From contig JAUCBJ010007351.1 in the NCBI GenBank assembly GCA_032718475.1, positions 1-36,030 of the forward strand: DNA of 36,030 bases, written 5' to 3'. This stretch comes from Nemertoderma westbladi. Taxonomy: Eukaryota; Xenacoelomorpha; Nemertodermatida; Nemertodermatidae. Made by a program: the position numbers and the translations under genes. Positions 8,331 through 18,149 of this stretch are shown here, piece after piece (position 1 is the first letter of the stretch; each line of letters begins with the position of its first letter). The notes under the pieces are model-generated. The model did no database searches and was not told the origin of the DNA. It was given only the letters and a program-made list of their open reading frames with translations.

Positions 8331-9079
8331 ACGAACCTTGTTCGGGAGTGGCTGGACGGCAGACTCGTTGATGGCATGGCTGAGGAACTGGATCTCCGTC
8401 ATCCTGAACACGCACTTCGCCAGATTAACGACGAGGCCATTGTTGTAGAGCCACTGGAAGAGTTGGCAGAGGCACTTGCAATGAGGATGTCGTCGAGATA
8501 CACGTACAGGAAGTCCAACCCAGAGCAGACGGAGTCAATGAGGCGTTGGAAGGCCTGCACAGCGTTCTTGAGACCAAATGGCATCCGAACGAACTCAAAG
8601 AGGCCGATTGGAGTGACAACGGCTCTCTTTGGAATGTATCTGTGCCCCACGGGGATCTGGTTGTAGCCCCGCACCAGGTCGATCTTGGAGAAGATTGTGG
8701 CCCTGGCGAGTCGCACTGAGAAGTCCTGGATGAGCAGGATGGGGTACTGATCAGGGGGCGTGGGGTCGTTGAGGAGATGATAGTCGCTGCAGGGCTGCCA
8801 ACCGCCATTTGGATTGGGTGCCATGTGGAGGGGAGTCGACCACAGTCTATTCGAGCGGCGAATAATCCCTATCTCCTCCATCTTCCAGAACACCTCCCTC
8901 GCGATGTTGAGTTTATCGGGTGGAAGTCAGTGGGTGCGGGCATGGATGGGGGAGACAGGTGGTCGGTATGTGGTGTTCCACACCATGATGGGTAGCCGAG
9001 TCTGAGAAGGTTGGGTCGTGAAGGTGGGGAACTCCACCAGGAGGTTAGAGTAAACTCGGTCCACGGAGGTTGACGCGAT
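8331..9079 (-). pseudogene. Ty3/Gypsy pol fragment: reverse transcriptase
   Basis: Reading down from about 9079, the frame covers the segment before the RT (RLPIMVWN, LPPDKLNIA, with a TGA just before the latter) and then the RT palm. Visible motifs are FSKIDLVRGYNQIPV, FEFVRMPFGLKNA and the catalytic YVYLDDIL. The longest open piece is 8399-8893. After ASAS a small deletion shifts the frame, and the polypeptide resumes in another frame as QLFQWLYNNGL...KCVF until about 8331. RNase H and integrase are missing. The matching protease lies upstream at 9690-10048, so both belong to one element split by a LINE insertion. The element is dead: one stop, one frameshift, truncated 3' end. Confidence 0.85.
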
Positions 9080-9658
9080 GTATATATTAATATATATATT
9101 ATTCTTTAATACAACATAAAAGCATATTTTTGCATGCTAAAATGGATGCACAAACAAATAAAGTAGACACAGTAAAAATGATGTAAAAACATCATACATG
9201 CATCGATAACTAAAATTATTTAAAATATGTTTATAACTTCAAATTTGGTTCAGATAGAGTATCTAACCAGAGCTTTAAGAATTACAGGTGATCTAATATA
9301 CATAAAATCCTCAAGTTGCACAACACCGTAGGCAGAAATTGCAGCTCTTAACAAAGTCGATTGATCTAATCTAAGAACACAATCTAGTAGAAAATGCGAT
9401 TTGGATTCAGGCTCACCACATAAACAGGCACAATCATCAATGACCGTGTTGCTTCTCATAAGAGCCAGGTTGCCCTGACCGAGCACCAAGCCGAGTATGA
9501 AGGATTCATGAGCTCTACCATAGCCTAGATTCATGGGTGTAAGTGATGGCAACTGGTTTGTTTTGATCAGAAAATCGTTCAAATTCTTTTTCCATACATC
9601 CTGTGTATAAATTTTCATTTGTCCTTGAGTGTAATGTAATTGTCGTGAGTCTCGATTT
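9080..9658 (-). mobile_element. 5'-truncated LINE 3' end inserted in the Gypsy element
   Basis: The frame 9618-9250 (open back to about 9654) encodes the C-terminal tail of a LINE polyprotein. It includes the CxCG-x7-H-x4-C zinc-knuckle-like block (CLCGEPESKSHFLLDC) usual at the end of Jockey/I/CR1-type ORF2s. A 3' UTR of about 150 bp follows and ends in an AT-rich tail (AATAATATATATATTAATATATA) near 9110-9080. The RT is lost. It separates the Gypsy protease from the Gypsy RT, so it inserted later than the Gypsy copy. I could not define a target-site duplication. Confidence 0.7.
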
Positions 9659-9689
9659 CAATTAAACGACTAGATCTCGAGTCTCACCT

Positions 9690-10048
9690 CGACTAGACAA
9701 GGTGAGGATGGGTTCCCGGGATGGTAGAGGAAGAGCAACAGAGGGGAATTGGCTGGCAGGTTTCAATGTCGATGAGTTGTTGCCCATTGGCATCCACCAA
9801 CAGGGCGTGATCGCAGAGGAAATCCGTCCCAAGCAGTGGCTGGGGGACATCAGAGATCACAAATTCCCGATGGGTTCTCTGGTCTTATAACCAGAGTGGA
9901 ATCTCGCGCATACCGTAATAGTGTATTGCCGACCCATTAACGGCGTGGAGTGGCGGCCCACTATGACTGGAGCGGGTGTCGAATCCACTGGTGGGGAAGA
10001 CACTAACCTGGGCTCCAGTATCTAAGAGGAAGTGGCATCCGGAAAACG
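9690..10048 (-). pseudogene. Ty3/Gypsy protease fragment
   Basis: The - strand frame from 10048 encodes a retropepsin-like aspartic protease. It has the catalytic LLDTGAQVSVFP near the start and the PLLGTDFL block (the family's LLGxDFL) about 75 residues later. One in-frame TAA sits between them, after IPLWL. The frame is open otherwise to about 9690. In Gypsy elements this domain releases Gag and Pol proteins. It precedes the RT fragment at 8331-9079 in the right order and orientation. No gag was recognised upstream. Confidence 0.75.
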
Positions 10049-10384
10049 GAATCTTTTCTTTTTCTTTTACTTATTTCTGTCTTATAACCTGTACATATAC
10101 TAATTCGTTTATTGTTTTGGTTAGATTCAGCCCTTAACCTGTAGTTTTGGTGAAAACCTGGTATTCTTCACATGGGGGTAACTGCAAAGTGAAATATAAC
10201 GGCAGAAAGTCTGGTATTCTTCACATGGGCCTCGATAAATAGGTATAGAAGGTGCATCCCAGGGAGAAAACGTTATTGCGCGCACGATCTTGTTAATTTT
10301 TATGCGGATATTTTAATATAAGTATTGTAAGTACAATTGCGTATAGAATTTACAATACTGTAGGCCTAAAATAAAGATTTCAAA
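10049..10384. other. Non-coding segment with a dispersed repeat
   Basis: Positions about 10066-10190 resemble 21358-21485 in direct orientation. The shared core is CCTGTACATATACTAATTCGTTTATTG. Two copies of CTGGTATTCTTCACATGGG lie at about 10157 and 10212. No ORF is called. Confidence 0.5.
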
Positions 10385-10533
10385 ATAAATAGTGGTAATT
10401 TGTAGCGAAGTTTATAAAAAAGACCAACAGTTTTTGAGACATAAGATAGGACAGGCTATGAGACTTCCAATTAAGTAAATTATCAATAATAAGACCTAAA
10501 TATGTAACTTCTTTCTTATATTCTACAGTACTA
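10385..10533 (-). pseudogene. Fragment of a second LINE (RT thumb region)
   Basis: The - strand frame reads KKEVTYLGLIIDNLLNWKSH, a good match to the conserved block after the palm in CR1/Jockey-type reverse transcriptases. It then degrades to a stop at 10380. It directly follows the (TAG)6 tail of the neighbouring LINE copy and belongs to a different family. Confidence 0.55.
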
Positions 10534-11580
10534 GAGACGGGCCTACTACTACTACTACTAGGATCGGCATGCTGCATTGCAGCTGCATTTTCAAGAATGC
10601 TGTGCCGGCTTGTCAACAAAATTGCACCGCCACAACTCCCTATCACTCATGACATTTGCTAGATCATCCGCATCTTTAAGGCCAGTGTCCTTTAAGATGC
10701 GTCTCAAGAAAGTCATGGGCTGTCCACCATGCTTATTCACTCCATGAGGCTACCAAAGTACAACATTATGCACTGGCTGGTCCTCACGGCGAAAGCAATG
10801 TCCTGCAAAGCGGAGGCGATTTTGTTCTAGTGTCAAGCTTGGGGGAACCAATGAGACACCTCCAATGTTATATAGTGTCTGGTTGGAGATGTGTGCATTG
10901 TACTTGACACAATGAACCCGGCGTAGCATTCTTGTGAATGTGCCATCCAGAGATTTGGTGTCCTCAGCAGTTAGAGCCCAGCATGGACTCCCGTAGAGGA
11001 GTACTGGAACTACTGCTGCTCTAAATAATCGGACCTTAAGTGTCCGATTAATTCTCGGTGACTTCCAAATCCTGGAAAGCCTATTCAAGCCTGCCCATGC
11101 CTTTCCCTGACGTATTCGAATGTCCTCACCTGACTTCCGGACCCATGATCCCAGGTAACAGAAGTCGTCCACTTCCTCAAGCATGCCATCCTTTGAGCTT
11201 TATGCTCATCCGGTCAGAGACTTGCTGAGGACTTTCAAAGTTAACTGTCAAAATTTTGGTCATCTTTTTTTGAGTTAATAAAAAGACCAACACTAGAAGC
11301 AGCCTGTTCTAATGAGCTGAGTACTCCTAAGTCATCAGCAAAGTCTAGATCAGTTAGGTACTTGGCAGGATTTCCTCGAATTCTGGAGCCAGTAGGTGGA
11401 GATACCATCACACCATCATCATTATGATGATCTAAGGACATGCGACGCGAAGAACATAGTCAACCACAATTATGAACCAAAATGGCGCAAGTGTGTATCC
11501 TTGGCTTGGAGGACTCCATATAATACTTCAAATGGTTCTGTATCATCATCAAAATAAGCAGAAATATAGGAATCATAAAT
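10534..11580 (-). pseudogene. LINE reverse transcriptase, copy 2 of the 1106-2024 family
   Basis: It is about 96% identical to copy 1 in the part compared, in opposite orientation. Frames 11441-11241 (with FADD) and 11184-10750 cover the palm end and thumb, split by frameshifts. It extends farther 5' than copy 1: PFEVLYGVLQ followed by a frameshifted DTLAPF (11460-11580) is the RT motif before FADD. Weaker similarity may continue to about 11640. The C-terminus continues to about 10600, and the short 3' UTR ends in six CTA (TAG on this strand) units at 10543-10560. Several frameshifts make it inactive. Confidence 0.8.
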
Positions 11581-11640
11581 AGAATTAAATCATTTTCTCC
11601 AACCCCAGTTCTTTCAAAATTATATTACTCACTGGTAGAA

Positions 11641-12014
11641 CCATTAAATTTAATTTAAAGAACCATTTAATTACTGCATCTCTGTATGGGGTCAAGCAAT
11701 TATGCAATTATATTCAAATAAAGCTACACCGACTGCGAGTATATCTAAATATATAGGTCCACGCCGCCGTAGATGCAAACCTAGAAACCAAACAAACATA
11801 AATTACGCAGCACAACCCAAATTTTAATCCACACTGCTTACGTTCTTTGTACATTTCTCAAGTAGGTTTAATCAGCAATCTGTTTAAGTACCTACATCAA
11901 CGGAATACTCCCGAAAGATATTTTTCCACATCTTTTAACTCCCATAGACCAAATTCATTCTCATCAAACCCGAGGACCGTCTCAAAATAAATGCTTCATT
12001 GTTAGACATGTTAG
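11641..12014. other. No supported gene
   Basis: The first 80 bases may still belong to the LINE copy to the left. The rest is AT-rich without a clear repeat. It may be the decayed upstream part of the LINE fragment that follows. Confidence 0.3.
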
Positions 12015-12146
12015 ACTTCAAAGTTACGAAATAATTATATTTTTATTCAAGCCTCACACATCTGGAATTCTCTGCTCGCTGATACACGACATGCATCTTC
12101 CTTTAACTCTTTTAAACAAAAACTCTCTGTGCATCTACTGCATTAA
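12015..12146 (+). pseudogene. C-terminal scrap of a CR1/L2-type LINE
   Basis: The + frame ends with ASHIWNSLLADTRHASSFNS, KQKL and a stop at 12144-12146. This is the common closing block of CR1/L2/Rex1-type ORF2 proteins (LWNSLP...S...FK..L). Upstream the frame is closed by TAG at 12012. Only about 44 codons survive. Confidence 0.55.
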
Positions 12147-13504
12147 CATAAAAAAATATTATACTTTAGTTTATATTATTTCCGTTACTTTATTTAATAA
12201 TTGGTGTTTTATTTTAAGTCCCTGTCTTGTTTATGTATGTATTTCAGTATGTAGGTAGTTTAAATAAGTTGAGGTTAGGTGATTTAGGTTATGTGCCCAT
12301 CATATATCTAATATACAGTAGTAGTTAGGCCTATTTATTATAACTACAATATATTGTTTATATGTATATAAACAATATGTGTTTATATATATATTTTTTT
12401 ATTATATATATTATATTATATATATTATATTTTTTTTTATATGTTTGATAATAATTTATCTTAATATCAAACTGGAGCCGTTTTATTTATATATATAATA
12501 TATACATATTTTATTATTTATCTTTTAATGCTTCACTTCGTGAATTAAAGAATCAAAGATCAATATATTGTTTTTATTATTACTAAAATAGTCGATTTTG
12601 GAAATATTTTATAAATTATTGTTGCTAATTATATGTTACGTAATGCTTAGATCCAACTCTTAGAATATATTATTTTACACATCGTTCATCTTTTTAATTA
12701 GTATTATTAGACATTTTGTTGTTATATAAATGCGATATTTTCTAATTTATATGGGAATATCAAATAATGAGAAAAGGAAATAGTTATTGTTTGAACATTA
12801 CATGAGAGTTCTTCTATATCACGAGCGACCGAATGATAAAACGAAGTTTATCATTTTTATAGATACAACGTGGGTAAAAGAAAAAACTTCTAACTAAGGA
12901 AAAATATTATTGCCACCATTATTCAGTACATCTGAGAGTCACTTCCCCTGAATTATCAATAGAACCAGCAATAAATTTCCAAGATTACTGCGACCTAATT
13001 TGAATGCACAGCACAGGTCTGTTGTGTCGTTTTCTAACAACTAATTACTATAGTAAGTATCATCTACTTCAATCTCATATCCAATTTAGCTACTGTAGTA
13101 TACAGTACAGAGTAGCGTTAGCAATATGAATTGTTGTGTCCACTCTCGCACACCGGCATGTATTGAACGCAAGTAGATCTCACAGAGACCCCATGCAGGG
13201 TGTAATGAACACGATGCGAATTAATGTAATGGAAAGATGCCCTTCGTGACCTCTCATAACCTCACGTACATAGCATGACATATAATTGTTTAATAAGGAT
13301 TAATATTTTCAATGCAGTGAAGCAAGAAATTAAGATCAATAATGGAACGTACAATGAGATAATGGTAAACCATCATATCTTCCTACATATCAAACAGCAT
13401 ATGCAGCAATTCCACAAACACAAGAAGTACTGTGTGACGAGCGACGACAGTAAGCGAGCTTAGCATACAGGTACCACTAACTCAATCGGTGTGTCTGTTG
13501 ATCT
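12147..13504. other. AT-rich non-coding stretch
   Basis: No gene is seen. It contains a 12-bp perfect stem-loop (12351-12378), a TATATA-rich tract (12390-12500) and a 9-bp stem-loop at 12832-12855. The ORF at 13275-13463 has no feature that supports it. Confidence 0.5.
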
Positions 13505-13720
13505 GTGGGGCGAGCCACGAAGTGAGAGAGCCTTAGCGTAGTGGTACCATTAATCAACCTGTCGTTCTGTCGTTCTGTCGCGTTTTTTTTCAGTATTTTA
13601 TTTTAAACGTTAATAACTCGGCCAATCCTTGATGAAATCTATCCAAACTTGGTACACATGTTGTTTGGCAAAAGTTTGAAAATTTTCCAAGTAGAATTTG
13701 CGTGGGGCCTTCGTGCAGCA
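13505..13720 (+). repeat. Dispersed repeat, copy B
   Basis: It is the inverted partner of 1-192 (about 97% identical) and here the full unit is visible. It starts GTGGGGCGAGCCACG, carries three CTGTCGTT-type units and AACTTGGTACACATG, and ends TGCGTGGGGCCTTCGTGCAGCA. Both ends contain a GTGGGGC motif. Confidence 0.8.
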
Positions 13721-14570
13721 TCAGTGTAACTGTTATTGTAGTTATAATATATTTATTTATCCAAAATTAACATGCGTTAAATTATTATTACTGTAGGATA
13801 AATCAGCTGGTTTTCTGACAAATTTTGCAAAACATAGGGGCTGTCTGCCAATCTGCATGTACCATTTGTACCGGTACTGTCAGGCTGTAATACAGGTCAG
13901 CCGGTACCATACACTGCAGACATGCCATATCATGTAATCTAAACATGGCCCCGGAAACCCTTGCGGTGATTATAGTTTAGGCCTAATTAGCCTAGTACCG
14001 GTAATAATAATATAATAGTTTAGATAGTTCAGTAGTTACCGCTAATCATTCAGTCATTGGCACGGTACACCGTATTGCTGTACTGCCGTTCAGCCGTTGT
14101 AGTGCGCACCGTAGGTACCACCCATGCGTAGGCTGACTGTGCTGATTATGGTTTGATTGATTGATTGTTTTTTACACATAATTAAACCTTTTAAAATTCA
14201 CAATAATACATTTATAAAGATTACGTTACGATATTAGGCCTACAGTACAAGTAGGCCTAATAACACTAGATATTTAGGAGCACCAATACTGATTTATGTA
14301 GATAGTCAACTTATAAAATGTTTATTTACTTAAATAAAAGGTTCTGGTGTAAGGATAGCCTCATGAGGTATATACCTCGTTTCCATGAGGGTCCTATAAT
14401 AATTTTCATACTCTAATATTTAAAGCTAGTCAGACTGTGGTACCTAAGCTATATACGTATACTGTTAGGTATATTGCTGTATTGGGGTGGGGTTAGGAAT
14501 AATCCATTTGTTTTAGCATTGAACTGTTGAATCCCCTTATTTATTATAAAACCATTGGAAATATTCGCAA
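13721..14570. other. Non-coding spacer
   Basis: No gene is seen. The text is rich in GTACCGGTAC and TAGGCCTA motifs, and a 14-bp perfect palindrome GAGGTATATACCTC lies near 14366. Base composition rises in GC abruptly near 14550. Confidence 0.4.
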
Positions 14571-15090
14571 ATGCCGCTCCATTACTGTCTGATGTCTGAA
14601 ACGCTCCCGACAGTCCGATGTATCTGGACCCGAGCAGCCGAGTTGCTTCAAGAGGTGATTAACGGGGGAATACTACGGAATTGCTTGTTTGTCAGTACGA
14701 TTCTATTTGGGTATTTACTACACTCAGACACTGGGAATACGGCGGTCGGTCAGATCGTAATGCGGGCCACTGCCAAGTTCATCATGCCTCACTCCGGTCA
14801 CCCACCTTGGAGTGCGGTGGGAAGAGTCCCACTTACTGACTTACGTCGACGACTGGACGAATCGACGAGGATTGCGATCTGGGTTTAGCGGCGGCCCGGA
14901 TCCTGGGATCGCCTGGGGGAAATGGTTGAACGTTGGGCAGACGTTATCGCACTGGATTACGTTCTCTGTGACGCGAAAGTGTGAAGCGAATTCGTTGTCG
15001 AATTGGGTCGGAAGCTGCGGGAATTCTACTGTTCTACGGGAGTAAACCGCAGCGGTCCGGTGACTGACTACGGACGGATACTACTGGGAT
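14571..15090 (+). pseudogene. Degenerate coding stretch, probably retroelement-derived
   Basis: One frame runs from 14571 to about 15090 with only three stops (TAG 14886, a TGA near 14988 and a TAA near 15090). GC content is clearly higher than in the surroundings. The first 105 codons read as an alpha-helical, LINE C-terminus-like sequence (HYC...TVRCIWTRAAELLQEV). After the first stop the frame still reads like protein (LGEMVERWADVIALDYV, VVELGRKLREFY). I cannot name the family. A LINE C-terminus is the best guess, based only on style. Confidence 0.4.
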
Positions 15091-15317
15091 AAGCAGGTAT
15101 TTCGATCGAGTTTCTCGTATTCTCGATGCTCGAGGCGGATAGAGAGTTGGTTGTGTTGGGCGGTGTTGTTCAATTCTATCAAACATATTAAATAATTGGT
15201 AAAATAATAAAAACACACCAGATAAAGATACTGAGCTTATGGTAAAGAGATAGGCCGAACTTACAATTTCCAAATAGATTGTTCATATAATAAATATATT
15301 TTTGGTATTTGATTTCA

Positions 15318-15582
15318 AGATAGGGGGGGGGGGGGGGGGGGGGGGGGCTGGACGCAATAAAAATTCATCCCTCTCCAGGGGAAATTGGACGCAAATAACA
15401 ACAGCTGATTACTCTCAAAAATAAAACTGTAACCTGTTCTATTGTGTTTACTTTATTGTTTTGGTTAAAATAACGTGCCACTGTAACCTGCTCCTTTCCC
15501 AAAATTTAGAAATTAATATTGAGGCGGGATATTAATTCGCCAAGATGGGATTTGCGTCCAGTCCCACCCCCCTCCTATCTCT
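15318..15582. mobile_element. MITE with 8-bp target duplication and a G25 run
   Basis: TGATTTCA lies directly on both sides (15310-15317 and 15583-15590). The ends are inverted: AGATAGGG...CTGGACGCAA on the left, and TTGCGTCCAGTCCCACCCCCC...CTATCTCT on the right. The left end holds an uninterrupted run of 25 G (15323-15347). There is no ORF. A diverged copy of the interior is at 18838-19025. An 8-bp duplication suggests mobilisation by a hAT-type transposase. Confidence 0.75.
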
Positions 15583-15692
15583 TGATTTCACTAAAAAATA
15601 GAATACATTGCATTTTACTGTTATAATTACTGTATTGAATAAAATAATTAATTGATTGTTTATTAAACCGTGCTAAGCACGTTGAACTGGAG

Positions 15693-15985
15693 CTCTAACA
15701 ATTCCCCACTAGCGGCAGACAGGAACTGTAAAAGTCTCTGTAGAATTTCTAATTAAGCAATGCTCTTAGGTAACTACTACTAAATTTCAGATGAATCTGA
15801 TCGTTGGTTCTATAATTACAGCTATTTTTACGTTTCTGTTAATTCGCCCCCTAGCGGCAGACCGGGGAACTGTAGAAGTCTGTCTGTGTGTAGAATTTCT
15901 AAATTTTTTTAAGACTACAAGTGTACCAAGTTTGGTTCCATTTCATCCATGATTGACCGACTTATTAGCGTTCAAACATTCCTGC
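15693..15985. repeat. Direct repeat pair and diverged dispersed repeat
   Basis: About 60 bp around CCCACTAGCGGCAGACAGGAACTG (15705) recurs near 15847 (CCCCTAGCGGCAGACCGGGGAACTG), each followed by GTAGAATTTCTAA. Next to the second copy, 15903-15985 is a diverged, truncated copy of the 1-192 repeat (GTGTACCAAGTTTGG, ATTTCATCCATGATTG). Confidence 0.6.
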
Positions 15986-16425
15986 CACGAATAAAAGCTG
16001 CAGGAACTCGAGCGATAATTAATTTATTTATTATTAAATACTGTTTCAATTAAATTCTTTACGAAAATCTAGTCATCTTCTTTTAAATATGGACCCTGCA
16101 TTCATGGAAAATATAATATTTGATAATTCATCAGTCACCAGTCAGCCTACGCTAATTTCACAGCAAAGTCCTTGTCATGGCCTGTGTGTAGTAGGCCATG
16201 GTACCACCCTACTACCGGTACCGGCTGACCGGTGGCAACTAGCACTTGCACAGCAACAGCCATACCGGCGATACACAGGTTGAAATTTATGTAGAGTTTG
16301 CTCAACAGTACAGATATAAAATAGTTATCTAAATTATATATATTACTATTGACAAGTATTGAAATATATACCGTTATTCGTGTTATCAGTATTTGCAACA
16401 TCTGACATTGAAGAGGTGAGAGAAG

Positions 16426-16884
16426 ATGAATACCGACACTCAACAAAACCAACGCTTATCACAGGTCGGTATGGTTACCTCGAAACCGGCGCGACTGTCC
16501 ACTCGAATACAACTTCAAAACACAAACGCCAACAATAAACTGAAAGCGAATCGAACGTCTTCAGAAGAATCTGTCATTGGGACGAAGAAAAGGAAGCCGA
16601 AACCACGGGAATGGACCACAGCTAAGATTGAATGCTCCCATTGTCAGAGTTCCTGGACCGAAATTGAAACACCAATTGCCGATGGGCTTGATCTCTCAAA
16701 CCAAAACTTCCTCTGCGGGGTTTGCGCGGCAGTAAAGATTGAAAGTCTGGAAGCTGGCATCCCTAGGTATTATTATTATAAAGAGCGTCAGCCTGCGTTT
16801 AATAAATATATTTTAATACAAAACAGGTCGAACGCAAAGAGGCTTATAATGAAGACGAGTACTGCATTGATTATATTCCTATAA
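16426..16884 (+). CDS. Small hypothetical protein with a C2-C2 zinc-binding motif
   Basis: The 152-codon frame starts at an ATG with a TGA three codons upstream. It is basic, with a nuclear-localisation-like KKRKPKPRE at residues 54-62. Four cysteines, C70-x2-C73 and C97-x2-C100 (23 residues between), could bind one zinc ion. After residue 114 the quality drops (YYYYKE). This may be a retained intron. GCA|GTAAAG at 16731/16732 is a phase-0 donor, and a TTTTAATACAAAACAG acceptor ends at 16826. Splicing them would join the zinc-binding part to a clean 41-codon frame, 16827-16952. A frame-preserving alternative is the donor at 16767. The family is not recognised. A gene exon, a LINE ORF1 scrap or chance are all possible. 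Confidence 0.35.
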   Translation: MNTDTQQNQRLSQVGMVTSKPARLSTRIQLQNTNANNKLKANRTSSEESVIGTKKRKPKPREWTTAKIECSHCQSSWTEIETPIADGLDLSNQNFLCGVCAAVKIESLEAGIPRYYYYKERQPAFNKYILIQNRSNAKRLIMKTSTALIIFL

Positions 16885-17132
16885 ACCACCTGGCTTTGCA
16901 TATTGAACGTGCGTTTGGAAATAAGTTCGTGCTACCCTTCCGTGGGTGGTAGATGTCGCGGTTATGTATTGGTGGGTGGGAAGGGAGGGGGGGGGGGGGG
17001 TGCAGATTAAAAGGGGTGAACACGTACTGTCCCCCTTTCTTTGATTAATTGGTGGTGTTGGTTAATCTCTCATAACCTGATTTTGTGATACAGTCGCACA
17101 ATTTTAATTTGTATCTCATAACTGGGCCTCGT

Positions 17133-17300
17133 GCTGCGCGAAGGCCCCACGAACGTGTTGTTCTGTCGTTCTGTTGTGTCCAATTTTAAACGTTAATAAC
17201 TCAGCCAAATGTTAATGAAATTTAAACAAACTTGGTACACATGTAGTCTGGCCAAAGTTTAAAAATTTTCCACGTTGAATTTCCGTGTGGCCTTGGAGAA
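17133..17300 (+). repeat. Dispersed repeat, diverged copy C
   Basis: It shares the order of the 13505-13720 unit: a GC-rich end (GCGCGAAGGCCCCACG), TTCTGTCGTTCTGT, AACGTTAATAACTC, AACTTGGTACACATG, and the closing CGTGTGGCCTTGG. A remnant of only the GC-rich end (CGTGGGGCAAAGGCCCCAAG) is at about 19175. Confidence 0.7.
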
Positions 17301-18149
17301 GCTAAGATAATAGCAGTTAATTAGTTAATTAAGTTGATTAGGGTAAAAACAGCAATTTCGACCTGCCTCTTAAAGGATATTAATTATTTTCTAGTATATG
17401 ATTTAAATAATTATACTTCAAAATTATATAACTGGATTCCCCATACCCCATTCCATTATAGTTTTTAATTAGTTCAAGAGATTTGCTTTAAGAAATGTGT
17501 TTTTAATTAATTGTAATTAAGTTATCAAAATGCCACCGCATCTCTATACTTCCAGCTTCCTCATTCATTGGCATGCTTGCTATTGCCTAGTCTATCTGCT
17601 GGCGCTGGGAACCAGTCCACCCACCTTACTTGGCAACGAGTAATTATATCAATAGGCACTACAGTAGTGTAAGGTACCAGACTAATAAGCCAGCTTGCTT
17701 TATCTGCCTTTCATTAATCCTCTGTGTAATACCAAATTTATATAATAAATATTTATTAAATGGTAAATAAAGTAGAATTATTGTAATAACGCTTGATTCT
17801 AGAAATATTCCAAAGTATTATTAGATTGGTAAACAGGAATTTACATATTCAAGTGTTAATAATGAAAATTAAAAAAATAAATATATAATTAATTTATTTT
17901 ATTTCTTGTAACATTACTCAACGCCGTTAGTATTAACAGCGAGTTGTTAATTAGCACTTTACAACTTTTGAGGACATTGCAGCATTGTATTGGCCTGTAC
18001 ATTTAGTATTGTATTGGTGTTGTAATGTCCCTTGTTTATGTGGTTACCATTATTGACGGCGAGCTGTAAAGTTACGGCATCATTGGTTACCACGTAAACT
18101 ATAGGTGTCATTTATACTGTAATTAATGATCTAATATTATGGTTTTGTT
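17301..18149. other. Non-coding AT-rich spacer
   Basis: No gene is seen. A loose inverted repeat (GTGGTTACCA at about 18040 with TGGTTACCAC at about 18084) lies in a region that also repeats GGCGAGCTG-like words, so a decayed MITE near 17920-18115 is possible. Confidence 0.3.

Noticed and set aside
8425-8808. 127-codon - strand ORF in a second frame
   Set aside because: It overlaps the Gypsy reverse transcriptase in another frame; only the RT frame has family motifs.
1-13696. One large inverted segmental duplication spanning the two LINE copies and the outer repeats
   Set aside because: The LINE copies are not at mirror positions relative to the outer inverted repeats, so independent insertions explain them better.
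16089-16283. 64-codon ORF starting MDPAFMENIIF
   Set aside because: The first 25 codons look protein-like, but no splice partner or family was found and the rest overlaps a GTACCGG-rich repeat.
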